In this document: one piece after another, positions 45,880-56,407 of the stretch
How the letters are laid out: every line of letters starts with the position of its first letter
How positions within the stretch are numbered: position 1 is the first letter of the stretch
Assembly: GCA_949128115.1 (NCBI GenBank)
Contig: OX421967.1
Location: forward strand, 3,524,070-3,588,069
DNA: 64,000 nt
Source: Anaspis maculata
Taxonomy: Eukaryota > Arthropoda > Insecta > Coleoptera > Scraptiidae
Direction: 5' to 3'
Position numbers and translations under genes: made by a program
Notes under the pieces: generated by a model
The model's input: only the letters and a program-made list of their open reading frames with translations
The model's database searches: none
What the model was told of the DNA's origin: nothing

Positions 45880-46760
45880 TTGGTCTTGTAGTGGTGTTGT
45901 ATAAAATAGAACATATATATTGAAATAATCTTGAAACTACACCACAATTTTTCTATTTTCCTTTCACCAACCGGTTTCGCCTTTCGGCATCGTCAGGGTT
46001 CTGTAATTAGTTGTATGAAATAAATTGATATGAAATTTGATAAAAGCTCACTGTATAATATTTGAAATATTTTCTTTTTTGGAGGAATTTGTAAAAGTTT
46101 TGACATTCGTCAAGAATTAATTCAATTGACATAAGTAATAATTAATTTAATTGACATGAAAAACAGTTGGTTCAAGATAACATGATAACAGTTTATTAAA
46201 AATTTAAATTTTGGGAATAGAACATTTGAAAAGGTTGATTATTATTGATTAAGGTAGATGTATTCAGCATCTAGTGAAATTTTAATTGTTTTGGCTCCTT
46301 CTAAATCTTCAGTTTGCTCATTTAGGTATTGGTAATTTCGATAATGTTTCAATTTTAAAATTTCTAGTGATTCAAAAAGTATTCTTTGGTTATATTTTGT
46401 TGTTTGGTGTTAAAAATTTAACATTTGTATTTGGATCAAATTTGTGTTTCGCTAAAATAATATGATTTGCAAAATGTGATTTACTACTGATGAGACTAAT
46501 TGATTTAGATTTGAATATATATCTCTGCTATGTTCTCCTATTCGTGTGGAAAATTTTCTACCTGTATGACCTATATACTTTGCATGGCATGTCTGACAAT
46601 TCAATTCATAAACACCAGATCTATCTTCAATTGGTATAAAATTAGAGTTACGTTATCAGGCGGTAATAAATTTGGCTCTAGAATGCGTTTGATTGTATCA
46701 AAATTGTTGAGCCAAAAGAAGTTTAATTCCAGCTAGTTTTTCCAGATAAAGGCAATAAAC
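45880..46760 (-). pseudogene. Remnant of a Penelope-like element, GIY-YIG endonuclease end
   Basis: On the minus strand at about 46640-46500 a frame reads GVYELNCQTCHAKYIGHTGR and continues to an RIGEH motif. This is the GIY-YIG endonuclease signature with the CxxC insert known from Penelope-like retroelements. It is preceded by a piece reading FWLNNFDTIKRILEPNLLPP (about 46730-46670) one base out of frame, and followed by a broken tail. The terminal region at 45971-45996 carries CCGGTTTCGCCTTTCGGCAT, a style of sequence I associate with the ends of these elements. No reverse transcriptase was found; the element is truncated and inactive. Confidence 0.7.
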
Positions 46761-46915
46761 TCGAGAATAAACTGATTCGTAGCGTTGAACAGCTTTTTTT
46801 TCGAAGATGTCATAAATACCATTTCAAGTTCCATGAATTGTTTTTACTGTAGCGATAAGTTGGGTTTTATCAAAACTACGTTAAAACCTACGAACAACTC
46901 GCAGAGTGGTGAAAG

Positions 46916-47988
46916 ATGTCACGGCAAATATTTGACCATGGAGCTGTCGCAGCAACCAGATCGAAAGTTCCCAATGAAAATGCCGCAGAAGACGCAGAAG
47001 ACGCAGAAGATGCCCTGGCACCTTATTCGCTTGAAATGATCGACACAAAATCGGAAAATAACGCGATCGAATATGAATTAGATGGAAAAGATGGGAAAAA
47101 ACTTATGGAGGAATCGGTGGAGCGGACGTCTCTTCGGAAAGATTCTTCGGCCTTTTGTAACTGGTCGTCTTGGCTGTCTCACAAATATTACTGGGATAAA
47201 TCTTCCGCGAAAAAGCTGGTGCCTTGTGCGGAGCCAGCAGTGATCCCAGAATCAGAGCAGATCTCGGAAGAAGTTCAAAAGTCAGAAACGCCAGCGCCCA
47301 CCGCAGAACCTTTGGCCAGCTTGAGAGAAAAAGAACCTCTAGAGCCGCGAGTGACATCAGAAGCCGTGGAAACGTTGAAGCCAGCGGCTTCAGAAGCATC
47401 AGCTGATTCGGCAGCTTCAAGCATAGAGGTAAAGCTGATTCTTCTTTGTTAGGTACCAAGTTGAAAAGTGCTCAATTTCCATTTATGTTACAGAAAACGC
47501 AAGCCCTTCCATCCGAGCACAATATCGACGATCTGTTGGATCTCAGGGCGAGCTTGGTTCGTCTGGAACAAAGCCTTTGTTACGCCCAGTCCCGGATGGA
47601 TCGATTGTTTTTCAACCCGTCGTTTGAAGCATGGAATCACCGAGGTGGTTTGGGGTTCTTCGCCGTCACCCTGCACAAAATGAAAATGTGCTACGCTCCC
47701 GTAACGGAGATGTTGCATTATCCAGTGGCTGATGCAGAAAAAATAGAAAAATGCTTGGACGACGAAGAAAGAGAAAGACTGAAACGACGCTGCGAACACA
47801 CCAGATGTTACGTTTGCAACAGTGTGATTTTTACCGAAGAAAATGGCGAACCGCAACCCTGCAAAAAAGACAGCGCCAAGGAGAATTGCAGCGAGACGGG
47901 AGGTGGCTCCGAACCGTGCCTCTGCGATCACGAAGAACGTTGCCAGTGTTGTCACTGCATCGAATGCGAAACGGAACGTTTCTCCTGA
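46916..47988 (+). CDS. Two-exon gene of unknown function, cysteine-rich C-terminus (335 aa)
   Basis: Exon 1 is 46916-47428 (171 codons, ending SSIE) and exon 2 is 47494-47988 (164 codons plus stop, starting KTQALPSEHN). The 65-base intron has a GGTAAAG donor and a TTATGTTACAG acceptor in phase 0; both exons are open in the joined frame. The ATG context is GAAAGATGT. Residues 20-35 contain a small EDAED repeat and residues 100-170 are Glu/Pro/Ala-rich and probably disordered. Residues 180-265 look folded (LRASLVRLEQSL, FFNPSFEAWNHRGGLGFFAVTLHKMK). The last 75 residues are cysteine-rich (RCEHTRCYVCNS, then a CLCDHEERCQCCHCIEC cluster), which could bind metal or form disulphides. No signal peptide. 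I do not recognise the family. Confidence 0.75.
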
Positions 47989-48165
47989 ATTTTCCGCCAA
48001 TTTCTCATTCCATATTTTAGTATCTGTTAGGTACAAGCAAGATGAAAATATAAACATATTGATACTAGGTAATTGTTTGTAATATGTAAATAATTTATGT
48101 TTTTGTGCTACTAGATATCTAATTGTTATGATTACCATATAATGTTATTTTTGAAAACAATTTTA

Positions 48166-48171
48166 AATAAA
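48166..48171 (+). terminator. Polyadenylation signal of the two-exon gene
   Basis: AATAAA within TTTTAAATAAAATACTC, about 180 bases after the stop codon; the first clear signal downstream. Confidence 0.55.
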
Positions 48172-48406
48172 ATACTCATGCGTGTTTTTTCATCACATCA
48201 TGTTTTATTCAGTGAAAAAAGTTCTTTTGAGTTGCAAATTTAGTTAGTTATGGGAGTGGAAACGTTTGTCCACCACTTGATGCATCTTCACGCGTTACCT
48301 AGCCAACCGCCTGAAGAGTGCAATTTGGATGAAGTCGCAGACATACGCTTTCCATGACTAACTATTATTCACAATTTTTAAAAAAGACAGAGTACCTAGG
48401 TATAAG
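48172..48406. other. No gene recognised
   Basis: Short intergenic stretch after the polyadenylation signal; nothing assignable. Confidence 0.3.
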
Positions 48407-48408
48407 TA

Positions 48409-49287
48409 GGGGTAACCGGTACATAGTGGGACACGGTACATAGTGGGACAAAGGGCACTGAAGTCATACGTGGGCAGTTTTCAGAACAGAAATTTTATAG
48501 TAGGCCTACCTTAACATGTATGCCATATTTTGATAGTTTCGGCTCTTGCACCTGGAGCAGATTCTTCTCCAGAGTATCCTGGCTGTGATTACTGACATGA
48601 ACTTTTTTCGTGCTTATTAACGAGTTTCGTGATAACAGCTACATTACTACTGATATTGCCCTGCTAAATTTTATGGAAGTTCCGGAAGGGATTATCTCAA
48701 GCCTAAATGCATTGCAAACAATTGAAAATATGGCCGCAAATTCAAAACACTGGATAAACGCGGTGAAGTCAGGGTGGTGCATAGCGGGACAACTTTCAAT
48801 TTTGCGTCAATGGCTTCGCAGACACCATTATAAAGTTACCTCAATAGTTACCTCGACTCTTTTCATCCAAAGGTAGTCAGAGGGCTCCAAAGAAATTGAA
48901 TTTCGATTAATTTGAGTGAATATCAAATTTCTTTAATATTTCAGCTTTTGGTTTTTTTTGGTCTTTAGGTTGGCATTTGAGAAACCAATGCTTTTTATCG
49001 CAATGAAAGTTACATTTCTGATCCAAAAATACTCCAAGCAAGCGTGTAGTATCCTTACTTAAGCATGTCCCATTATGCACCACCCGGTGGTACATACTGG
49101 GACACACGGTACATTGTGGGACAGTGACAGTTATTCCCAGGTTATTAAAACAAACATGGTCCTTTTTTGGTAGTACATGCCCCAAGTCACTGTCCATAAG
49201 TCAAACAAGAAATCGAATCAAAAACTTGTTCAATGCATTTTTAATGGCAAAACTAAAAAATCCGTCCCACTATGTACCGGTTTCCCC
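48409..49287. mobile_element. 879-bp TA-flanked element with GGTACATAGTGGGAC repeats
   Basis: The inverted ends are GGGGTAACCGGTACATAGTG (48409) and CACTATGTACCGGTTTCCCC (ending 49287), with TA on each side (48407-48408 and 49288-49289). Copies of GGTACATAGTGGGACA recur inside (near 48432 and reversed at 49068-49125). A TA target duplication and GGGG ends suit a Tc1/mariner/pogo-type MITE. Two short frames (48610-48876 plus, 48907-49197 minus) have no recognised domain; the second is cysteine- and histidine-rich. Confidence 0.8.
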
Positions 49288-49374
49288 TATTATTGAACCA
49301 ATAAACTTGACAAAAGTAAGCTTTTAGGAGCTCCAGATTTCAAAAAAAAAAACAAGGAGGTCATTATTGATGGA

Positions 49375-49583
49375 TGTATCAAAAGGCACTCGAGATTGCA
49401 TTAGATCGTATTTATTGTGTAACAATGGCAACTACTGGGGACCGTCTTGGTACGGTGTCAGTCTCTAACTCTAGCTCTAACTGGCGGCGAATCCCGTAAT
49501 CACTAACCGTCAAGTCGGTAGCGAGTAGGGAGTAGGTTGACATGGTATGTACCAGTATAACTGGTTGCCTAGCTCTACTAACA
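49375..49583 (-). repeat. 3' LTR of the minus-strand gypsy element (209 bp)
   Basis: On the minus strand it starts TGTTAGTAGAGCTAGG right after a purine tract AAAAAGGGAGA (49584-49594) and ends at TTTTGATACA (49375). It contains AATAAA in CACAATAAATACG. The start resembles the LTR of the plus-strand element. Confidence 0.7.
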
Positions 49584-49739
49584 TCTCCCTTTTTCAAGAA
49601 TAATTGAATACTAAGTACTTAATTATGGAACGTGGGGGTTAAACTAACTTTGAATTTGATTTCAACTCAAACTAAGCTATATTATACTAATCTACTTAAT
49701 TACTTACATGGGGTTAAAGTTTGAACTCCTCTCTTATCA

Positions 49740-52340
49740 TTATACATTTCTTGTTGCCGACTTTGAGCATCTTTTATTTGAATGATACATTTTTGTGTTG
49801 ATTGTTTTAGGATTTAGGTTTTCCCTGAAGCCGGGTAAGTTGGTTCGTAGTCTTCTTGACATCAAAATTTGAGCTGGCGACCAACCATTTACACCAGGAG
49901 TATTTCTGAAATGCAACAGTGCCATTGGCAATTCTTTGAGATCCGCGATAATTTTTCTTAACATGTTTTTCGTTGTTTGGATCTGTCTTTCGGCCATACC
50001 ATTCGATTGGGCATAAGTTGGAGACGATAGAACGTGGTTGAAGTCCCATTCTTTTGAAATTTTTTTAAATTGGTCAGACGAAAATTGAGGTCCTCCATCT
50101 AAGACTACTATCGACGGTATGCCATGACGAAGATGAATTTCATTTCATCAATTATTCGATTACTGGTAGTGTCATTTGTCAATTTTTCGAGTTCAACATA
50201 TTTAGAATAATAATCTACCATCAACAAGAGTTTTTCCCCTTTGATTTCAAACAAGTCGCATCCGATTTTGTACCACGGTAGTTTACCAATTTCGTGTGGT
50301 CGAAGTGGCTCTGACCTTTGTGACTTGGAGTACGTTTGACAGACGTGACAATTCGCGATAAATTGTTAAATTTCATTGACCATGTTTGGCTAGAATAACG
50401 TTTGTTGAGCTAACTTTATACACTTGTTTGAGCCTAGGTGGCTGTAATGGATTTTATTCAGCATTTCTTTTCTCATTTTCTTTGGAATGCATTGACCCTT
50501 GAAAATTATGTCATTAATGACTGTTAGTTCGTCCCGATATTTACAATAATCTTTTACATTTTCGTTCAATTTTTTACCATTATTTGGCCATCCCTTTTCA
50601 ATTACATTTCTAAGGGCAATGAGTTCATCATCGTTTTTGGTATTTTCTCCAATTTCTTGCATTTTATTGTCTAATGCGTTAATTTGAGAAGTAACAAGGC
50701 AAATTTGAGCATCAATTTCTATTTCCCATTTCTTATCATCCTCCGTCTGTTTAGGCAAATAAGCCCTGGAAAGTGCATCTGCTATTATGAGATCTTTGCC
50801 ACGTTTGTATCTGACTTCGACGTCGTATTTTTGTATCTGAATCAGCATTCGCTGAAGACGAGCTGGACACTTATTCAATGGCTTTTTAAATATTGAAATT
50901 AAAGGCTGATGGTCGGTTTCCACTGGGGCTCTTTTGCCAAACACATACTAATGAAATTTATTTAACCCGTAACAAATGGCCATTAACTCTTTTTCTATTT
51001 GAGCATATCGTTGCTCAGTATCTGTCAAAGCTCGTGAGGCATGAACGCATGGTAAGTTATTTTGAAGTGAGACAGCTCCTGATCCAGATTTCGAGCTATC
51101 TACTGAAATTGTACTTGGCTTGTTGACATCCAAAAAATTGGAGCACCGGACTCCTGGACAATTTTGACTTCAATCCATCAAAGGCCTGCTGGTGTGCATC
51201 CAGCCATTCGAACTCAACATCTTTTTTAATTAGTTTTCTAAGTGGCTCGGTATTTTCTGAGAAATCTGGGATAAATTTACTGACGTATGTTAGCATTCCG
51301 AGGAGTCTTTCCACCTCTTTTTCATCGGTAGGCCTCGACATTTCTGAAATTGCTTTGAGTTTTGAACTGTCTACCGCAACACCTTTCTCTGAAATCATAT
51401 GTCCCATGTATTTTATCTCATTTTGACTGAATTTGCATTTACTTGAATTGAATTTAATACTTTTCTCTTTTGCAATTTTCAAGACTCTGTCTAACCTTTC
51501 GTCGTGTTCGGCTTTTGTTTCACCCCAAACTATTAAATCGTCAATGTATACTTCTACACCTGGAAAATCAAACGTTTGTTTGAATCTTGAATGGAAGACT
51601 TCAGGAGCTGACTTAATTCCATAGGGTAGCCTCAAGAATTTATATCTCCCGAATGCAATGGGGTGCCAAAAGTGCATAGGTTTGAACTTTCCTCATCTAA
51701 TTGAACATGGTAAAACCCAATTGTAATTGTCAATTGTCTTCAATTGTAGGTATTTGACAAATTTCTCTTTTAATTAAATCGTTTAAATCTTTGGGGTCTA
51801 AACATATCCTGATGTCGCCGTTTGGCTTCTTGACAAGCACGAGTGCATTCACCCAGTCTGATGGCTCTTCGACTTTCTGAATTATTCTCTGTTTGAGTAG
51901 CTGATCTAGACTGACTTTTAATTTGTCTTGGATAGGCAAAGGTACCAGTCTAGTGGCATTTACAACAGGCCTGGTTCCTTGTTTCAGCTCTATGTGATAG
52001 GGTTCAGATAAACAGCCAATTCCTGAAAACAGTTCTTTGTTTTCTTCAATTATTTTCATCGTTTGCTTATCATTCACAACAGAGTCAATTTAAGCTACTA
52101 CCTTCAAAGCCGTGCATGTCGGTAGACCTGAGATTGGTTGTGTCTCAGAATTCACAACAAAGAAATCTATAATGTGTGTGGTGACATTTTTTATACATTT
52201 CAAAGAACACGTTCCTACTACCTTATGAGCATTTCCAGTATATGACCTCAAAACTGTCTTTGTCGGTTCAAGCGACTTGGTTTTCAATTTTAACTTATTT
52301 GAATAACTTACAGGAATTACATTACACACAGCGCCGGTGT
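49740..52340 (-). pseudogene. Broken pol of the minus-strand gypsy element
   Basis: Reading down the minus strand: protease (IDTGAVCNV near 52340, preceded by a stop), then the first half of reverse transcriptase at 52077-51730 (DIRICLDPKDLNDL). The second half at 51677-51096 has FGRYKFLRLPYG, EVYIDDLIV and an ISEKG connection. RNase H follows (VDSSKSGSGAVSLQ, IEKELMAICYG, ETDHQPL) at 51133-50840. The integrase finger begins near 50410 (IHYSHLGSNKC). The integrase core at 50380-49740 is mostly scrambled by stops, but the final-glutamate region (AERQIQTTKNML) survives. At least six breaks. Confidence 0.88.
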
Positions 52341-52778
52341 CTATCTAGAATTTGTATTCCGCATTTTTTTCTTACCAGATTTGTGGGCCACTCCTTTTCC
52401 AGACTATTTACAGAATCAAGTATAATAATTAGGAAGTTGCATGTTTTTTTTTGTGGTCGACAATGGATAGAGCATCCAAAAATATAGCTTATCAAATTAT
52501 AAAAACAAAAAATAGGGCCCATAATCATTGCTTGAGAAAATTATAAAATTCGGCGCCCAATTCTGCACATTCAAACGAACTAAATTATTGGCACGCTTGG
52601 TGGTGCTGACGTTCTTTCCTATTGGTCGAAATCTCCTGGGGAAATCGTTGTTTTCACCAGTTGAGTTGGTCACACTGGTTGTCACAAACACATGTTATGT
52701 TGCTTTTTTGTGTGTGTGTCACTATCACATTACTATGAAATCAGAATTATCCCAGTGTTTGTTTAATTAATTAATTAA

Positions 52779-53460
52779 TTACTTCAACTCCATACTACCC
52801 CTTGTGCTACTGGAACGATTTCCAACAGGTTGTCTGGTATGTGGACGCCTGTTCATTGTTTGTTTGATGAAATGATTCATGGCACCAACTGATGGGTCTT
52901 CGCCCAGGTATTGATGGTTGTTGCCCTTTTCAATTTTCTTCGACTGCTTCCTGGCCTGTTCGTGAATCGCGCATATTTTGATTTCTTCTTCAAGCTTCAA
53001 ATCTTCCTGTTGTAGTAATTTCTCATGGATTTCGGAATTGTTGCTACCACTGATTAGCACGCATGTTATCAAGTCGTCATTTAATTTTTCCAATTTGCAC
53101 AGCGAGACTTGTTTCTTCAAATCTGTGACAAATTGCTCGAGGGTCTGCTCTCCTTGGTGCGACTGGAAGAATTTATAACGAAGAAAACATAAATTCTCTC
53201 TTGGCTTGAAGTATCTGTTGAACTTTTCGATCACGGGTTCTAATTTGTCTTTTTCTTCCTCGTTGAATTGAAAAGTTTGGTGAATTTTCTGCAGCTCTGG
53301 TCCAGCAAAGGGAAGTAGGTAGTTGGGCGATTTGAATTGTTTCTGCCTTTTTGTTCACTTCCGTTGCCGTTAGGTAAATCTTAAATCTGCTGAGCCACTG
53401 CTCCCATTGTTCAACAGGATTTTCTTCAATTGGGGTAGGTAGCGCATTTGAATTTACCAT
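52779..53460 (-). pseudogene. Broken gag of the minus-strand gypsy element
   Basis: The start at 53460 reads MVNSNALPTPIEENPVEQWE and then a capsid-like segment, with a frame shift near 53240. The second part ends at a stop at 52779. The zinc-knuckle region expected before protease is missing or replaced: 52480-52778 shows no gag similarity and may be an insertion (it begins with a TTAATTAATTAATTAA run). Confidence 0.8.
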
Positions 53461-53589
53461 TATTGTTTTTACAACTTTTCACTATGTACCTACCTACATT
53501 CACTATGTTCTTGACAATATCATTTGCACTCCGATTGTTCATTTACTTGGCGATTCCACGTCACAGTCTCCTTTAATGTTCTATAGTTC

Positions 53590-53606
53590 GAATATTCGCA
53601 GCGCCA
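53590..53606 (-). promoter_or_regulatory. Putative primer-binding site of the minus-strand gypsy element
   Basis: The minus strand reads ACATAACA followed by TGGCGCTGCGAATATTC. The TGGCGC start just after a ...ACA end is what is expected after a 5' LTR. However, the sequence upstream (53607-53700) does not visibly match the 3' LTR at 49375-49583, so this boundary is tentative. Confidence 0.4.
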
Positions 53607-53609
53607 TGT

Positions 53610-53911
53610 TATGTACTATTTCAGGTGAAGCGTTGCAGGTAAAGACACATGTGTAGGTACCTATACTATGAGATGTTTATTTTAACTGCTCATTACAACG
53701 AAGGGTCTCCTTTTAAAGGGAACAGGTAAACAATCATACAGGGTGTGGTATAAGGTTATCCCACATGACCTAAGGAAACGGTTCCGCAAAAAAATCAAGG
53801 CAATTAGCATAATTTTTATTTCCAGATCAATGTTGATGGATAGCTCCAGGGGATGGTTCCAGGAATTACCTCGGGAATTACTTCCGCCTTCCACCCTAAA
53901 ATCTCCAGACA
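53610..53911. other. Unassigned stretch between the gypsy element and zinc-finger gene 3
   Basis: It should hold the 5' LTR of the minus-strand element, but no clear LTR is visible. A TACAGGGTGT word at 53738, like one at 9715, is typical of the ends of small DNA elements. Nothing else was identified. Confidence 0.35.
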
Positions 53912-55318
53912 TTAAATTATGGGAACGTCCTTTATACCAGCACTGCACATTGGAACCGATCCGTAGCCTTCATCGGCTGCATGTTTCGACACGTGCTTTT
54001 TCAAATTCCCCTTATCTTTGCTCTTATGTGAACAATACGCACACTGAAACCATTCGACGTCTTCAGCGGCGGCATGTTTCAGCGAATGCCGTTTCAAAGT
54101 CCACTTGTCTTTGCTCTCATATGAACACTCGGCGCATCGGAACCATTCGACGTGCTTATCGGTAGCATGTCGCAACATGTGCTTTTCAAAGTGCTTCTTC
54201 CGTTGGGTGCGATACGAACACTCTGCGCACTGCAACCAATCGACGTTTTCAGCCGCGGCGTGTTTCGACAAGTGCCTGTTCAAATCGCCCTTGCGTTTGG
54301 CTTTGAACGAACACACGGCGCATTCAAACCAAACGACATCTTCACCGGTGGCATGTTTCAACATGTGAACGTTCAACTTATTTTTCTGTTTGCTTTTAAA
54401 CGAGCACTCGGCACACTGAAACCAGACGCTGTCTTCATCCGGAGCGTGTTTCAACAAGTGCACTTTCAAGCCCGCTTTTCGTTTGCTCTTGTACGAACAC
54501 TCCGTGCACTGAAACCAAGCGATTTCTTCGGCGGCGGCGTGTCTCAGCATGTGCTTTTTCAGATTCCGTTTGAATTTGCTTTTGAACGAACACTCTGCGC
54601 ATTCGAACAATTCCGCGTGTTCATCGGCAACGTGTTGCATCGTGTGTTTGTGAAGATGAGCTTTCCGTTTGCTTTTGTACGAACACTGCGCACACTGGAA
54701 CCAATCAATGTGTTCGGCCGCAACATGTTTCCACATGTGCTCCTGCAAATGCGCTTTCCGTTTACCTTTATACGGACACTCCGCACATCGGAACCAGACG
54801 ATGTCTTCGGGAGCGGCGTGTTTCAACATGTGCTCGTTCAAATGGCCTTTATGTTTGCCTTTATATGAACACTGCGTGCACTGAAACCGTTTTACCTTTC
54901 CATGGGAAGCACTTCCGATGTGCTTTTTCATATCTTTTGTTTGCTCGGGTTTGTACGAATATTTACTGATGGCGTGTGGTGATGTTCCTAGTTTCGCTGT
55001 CGACTGATGGGAGGCCATGTGTTTCACCAGAAGCAAAGTGGAATCGGAACTGAATCGGCAATAGTGACAAGGGAATTTATGAAGATGATCATTAGCGTGG
55101 TAGATTCTGCCGTGATGTTTGTGTTCGCAGTGTTCATACAAATCCAAAGAGTAATAACCCTTGGATTTACAGTAAATACACGGAATGTGTCCAGGTTCGA
55201 CGATGGCATGGAATAGTTCTGCTGTATGAACATTTGTATGGGCCCTTTGAACGTGGTGCTCTAGCTGAAACTCCAGTTCATAGTAGTTTGAACATTGTTG
55301 ACACCGATGTATCTCCAT
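53912..55318 (-). CDS. C2H2 zinc-finger protein 3 (468 aa, about 13 fingers)
   Basis: Third member of the family, likely a nuclear DNA-binding protein. The N-terminal module (CQQCSNYYELEFQLEHHVQRAH, CKSKGYYSLDLYEHC, CHYCRFSSDSTLLLVKH) aligns with genes 1 and 2. Ten regular C-x2-C-x12-H-x3-H fingers run from about residue 147 to 445, with linkers like AAAEDIVWFQCAECSYK. Most of its fingers end H-x3-H (HMLKH), whereas gene 1 mostly uses H-x4-H. After the last finger the frame starts another linker (HAADEGYGSV), then goes out of register, so the C-terminus is probably truncated. The ATG at 55318 follows a TTGTCCAGCC acceptor context. Confidence 0.88.
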   Translation of the reverse strand: MEIHRCQQCSNYYELEFQLEHHVQRAHTNVHTAELFHAIVEPGHIPCIYCKSKGYYSLDLYEHCEHKHHGRIYHANDHLHKFPCHYCRFSSDSTLLLVKHMASHQSTAKLGTSPHAISKYSYKPEQTKDMKKHIGSASHGKVKRFQCTQCSYKGKHKGHLNEHMLKHAAPEDIVWFRCAECPYKGKRKAHLQEHMWKHVAAEHIDWFQCAQCSYKSKRKAHLHKHTMQHVADEHAELFECAECSFKSKFKRNLKKHMLRHAAAEEIAWFQCTECSYKSKRKAGLKVHLLKHAPDEDSVWFQCAECSFKSKQKNKLNVHMLKHATGEDVVWFECAVCSFKAKRKGDLNRHLSKHAAAENVDWLQCAECSYRTQRKKHFEKHMLRHATDKHVEWFRCAECSYESKDKWTLKRHSLKHAAAEDVEWFQCAYCSHKSKDKGNLKKHVSKHAADEGYGSVPMCSAGIKDVPII

Positions 55319-55510
55319 GGCTGGACAACCTGGAACAGCCGTTATTGGTAAGTACCTAACAACTCAATAAACCCACTGTTAGGTAGTTAGGTACACCTAA
55401 TTTCAAACTACATACTTGCGTTTGTGCTGCAGCAGTTCTAATAATGAGTTCTTTCTCTTCCAGCCGAGCTAAATTCCATTTGTTGTCAAACACACTGGTT
55501 GCCTATCTTT
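55319..55510 (-). promoter_or_regulatory. Leader intron and promoter region of zinc-finger gene 3
   Basis: The acceptor TTGTCCAG ends at 55321. By position relative to genes 1 and 2 the donor should lie near 55419, where the sequence is AACGCAAGTATG. This would be a GC-AG intron of 99 bases rather than GT-AG. The region is shared, back to back, with the promoter copy of the chimeric ORF on the plus strand. Confidence 0.4.
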
Positions 55511-55884
55511 GACCACCGCGCCCTCTGTTGTAAGACAGTTTGGCGTCAGTTTCCCAGTTACCTTTTCTGTCAACATGGATTGTTGCTGACATAGTTTCCG
55601 ATTTGTTGTGTCTCGTAGTCAACATAAAATGTAAGTTGTTAGTGAACGCCTTGAATAGTTTCATACCAAAAGCCCCATTTGTTTGCTATTTTAGGTTAGA
55701 ATAACCCAAAATGGTTGACACGTACAACTGTCCGCAATGTTTGCATCTTTTCAATATGGCGGCCAAAACGGAAAAGATACAAAGTGGAAAAGTAGAAATT
55801 CGGAAAGGGCACCTCAAGATCTATGATACTGCCAGGTTTCAGAAATATCGGATAACCTTCAAAAGCCGGCTGAATTCAACATAA
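55511..55884 (+). CDS. Chimeric 57-codon ORF under a copied zinc-finger promoter and leader
   Basis: 55511-55740 is an inverted copy of the region upstream of and at the start of zinc-finger gene 4 (about 58285-58596). It includes a 64-base leader intron (donor GTAAGTTG at 55631, acceptor TATTTTAG ending 55694), GTTAGAATAACCCAAA and the ATG at 55711. The first 12 codons copy gene 4 (MVDTYNCPQC start); the remaining 45 (from LFNMAAKTEK) are unrelated, down to TAA at 55882-55884. It could be a new short gene using a borrowed promoter, or a dead 5' fragment. The second half has no recognised motif. Confidence 0.45.
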
Positions 55885-56285
55885 TTATCTTATGAAGACA
55901 ATTTTGACAGTTTCACGAAATGACGTTTGTGAATTTAGGTATGAAATAAGAAGAGAATTTTTTTGTCTACAAAATGACGTTCCAGATGTCAAAATCCGTT
56001 CAAAAACAAACGAGCTACAGCCAGTTTCTTATCATCAGATGAAGCCCATTTTGGCGCCTCCACCATATTTGCCTGCAGTAGATGCCTATATTCCACCATA
56101 ATTTTTCATGGTCCTTGATCCTCCAGGAATCGATTGAGACATAACTCTATATATCTTCACGAAGCTGCACACCGCACGACCTATGCCCCCATACTATTAC
56201 CTGTCATCGTTTCCAGTATAACTCGCAGCTCGACTCGCAGTATAACTTACGTCTAGACACCTACCATGCTTAGTAGGTACCTAAT
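55885..56285. other. No gene recognised
   Basis: A 69-codon plus-strand open frame (55892-56101) with a proline-rich end (APPPYLPAVDAYIPP) has no recognised domain. It could be a downstream exon of the chimeric ORF, but no strong acceptor was seen. Confidence 0.3.
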
Positions 56286-56407
56286 ACCGTATGATCAAAA
56301 ACTTTTCTATTTGCGGTAGGTTGTAGCCTGGTCATTGGCAGGCAAACGAGGCTGAATTTGGCCAGGCCACAGCCTACCGCCAATAGAAAAGTTTTTGATC
56401 ATACGGT
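56286..56407. mobile_element. 122-bp hairpin MITE
   Basis: ACCGTATGATCAAAAACTTT (56286) is repeated inverted at the right end (to 56407). Arms are about 49 bases with a loop of about 24. GCGGTAGG / CCTACCGC is part of the arms. No coding content. Confidence 0.85.

Noticed and set aside
54152..54868. Plus-strand open frame (238 codons) opposite zinc-finger gene 3
   Set aside because: Same cause: the periodic antisense of fingers. Similar frames lie opposite genes 1 and 4.
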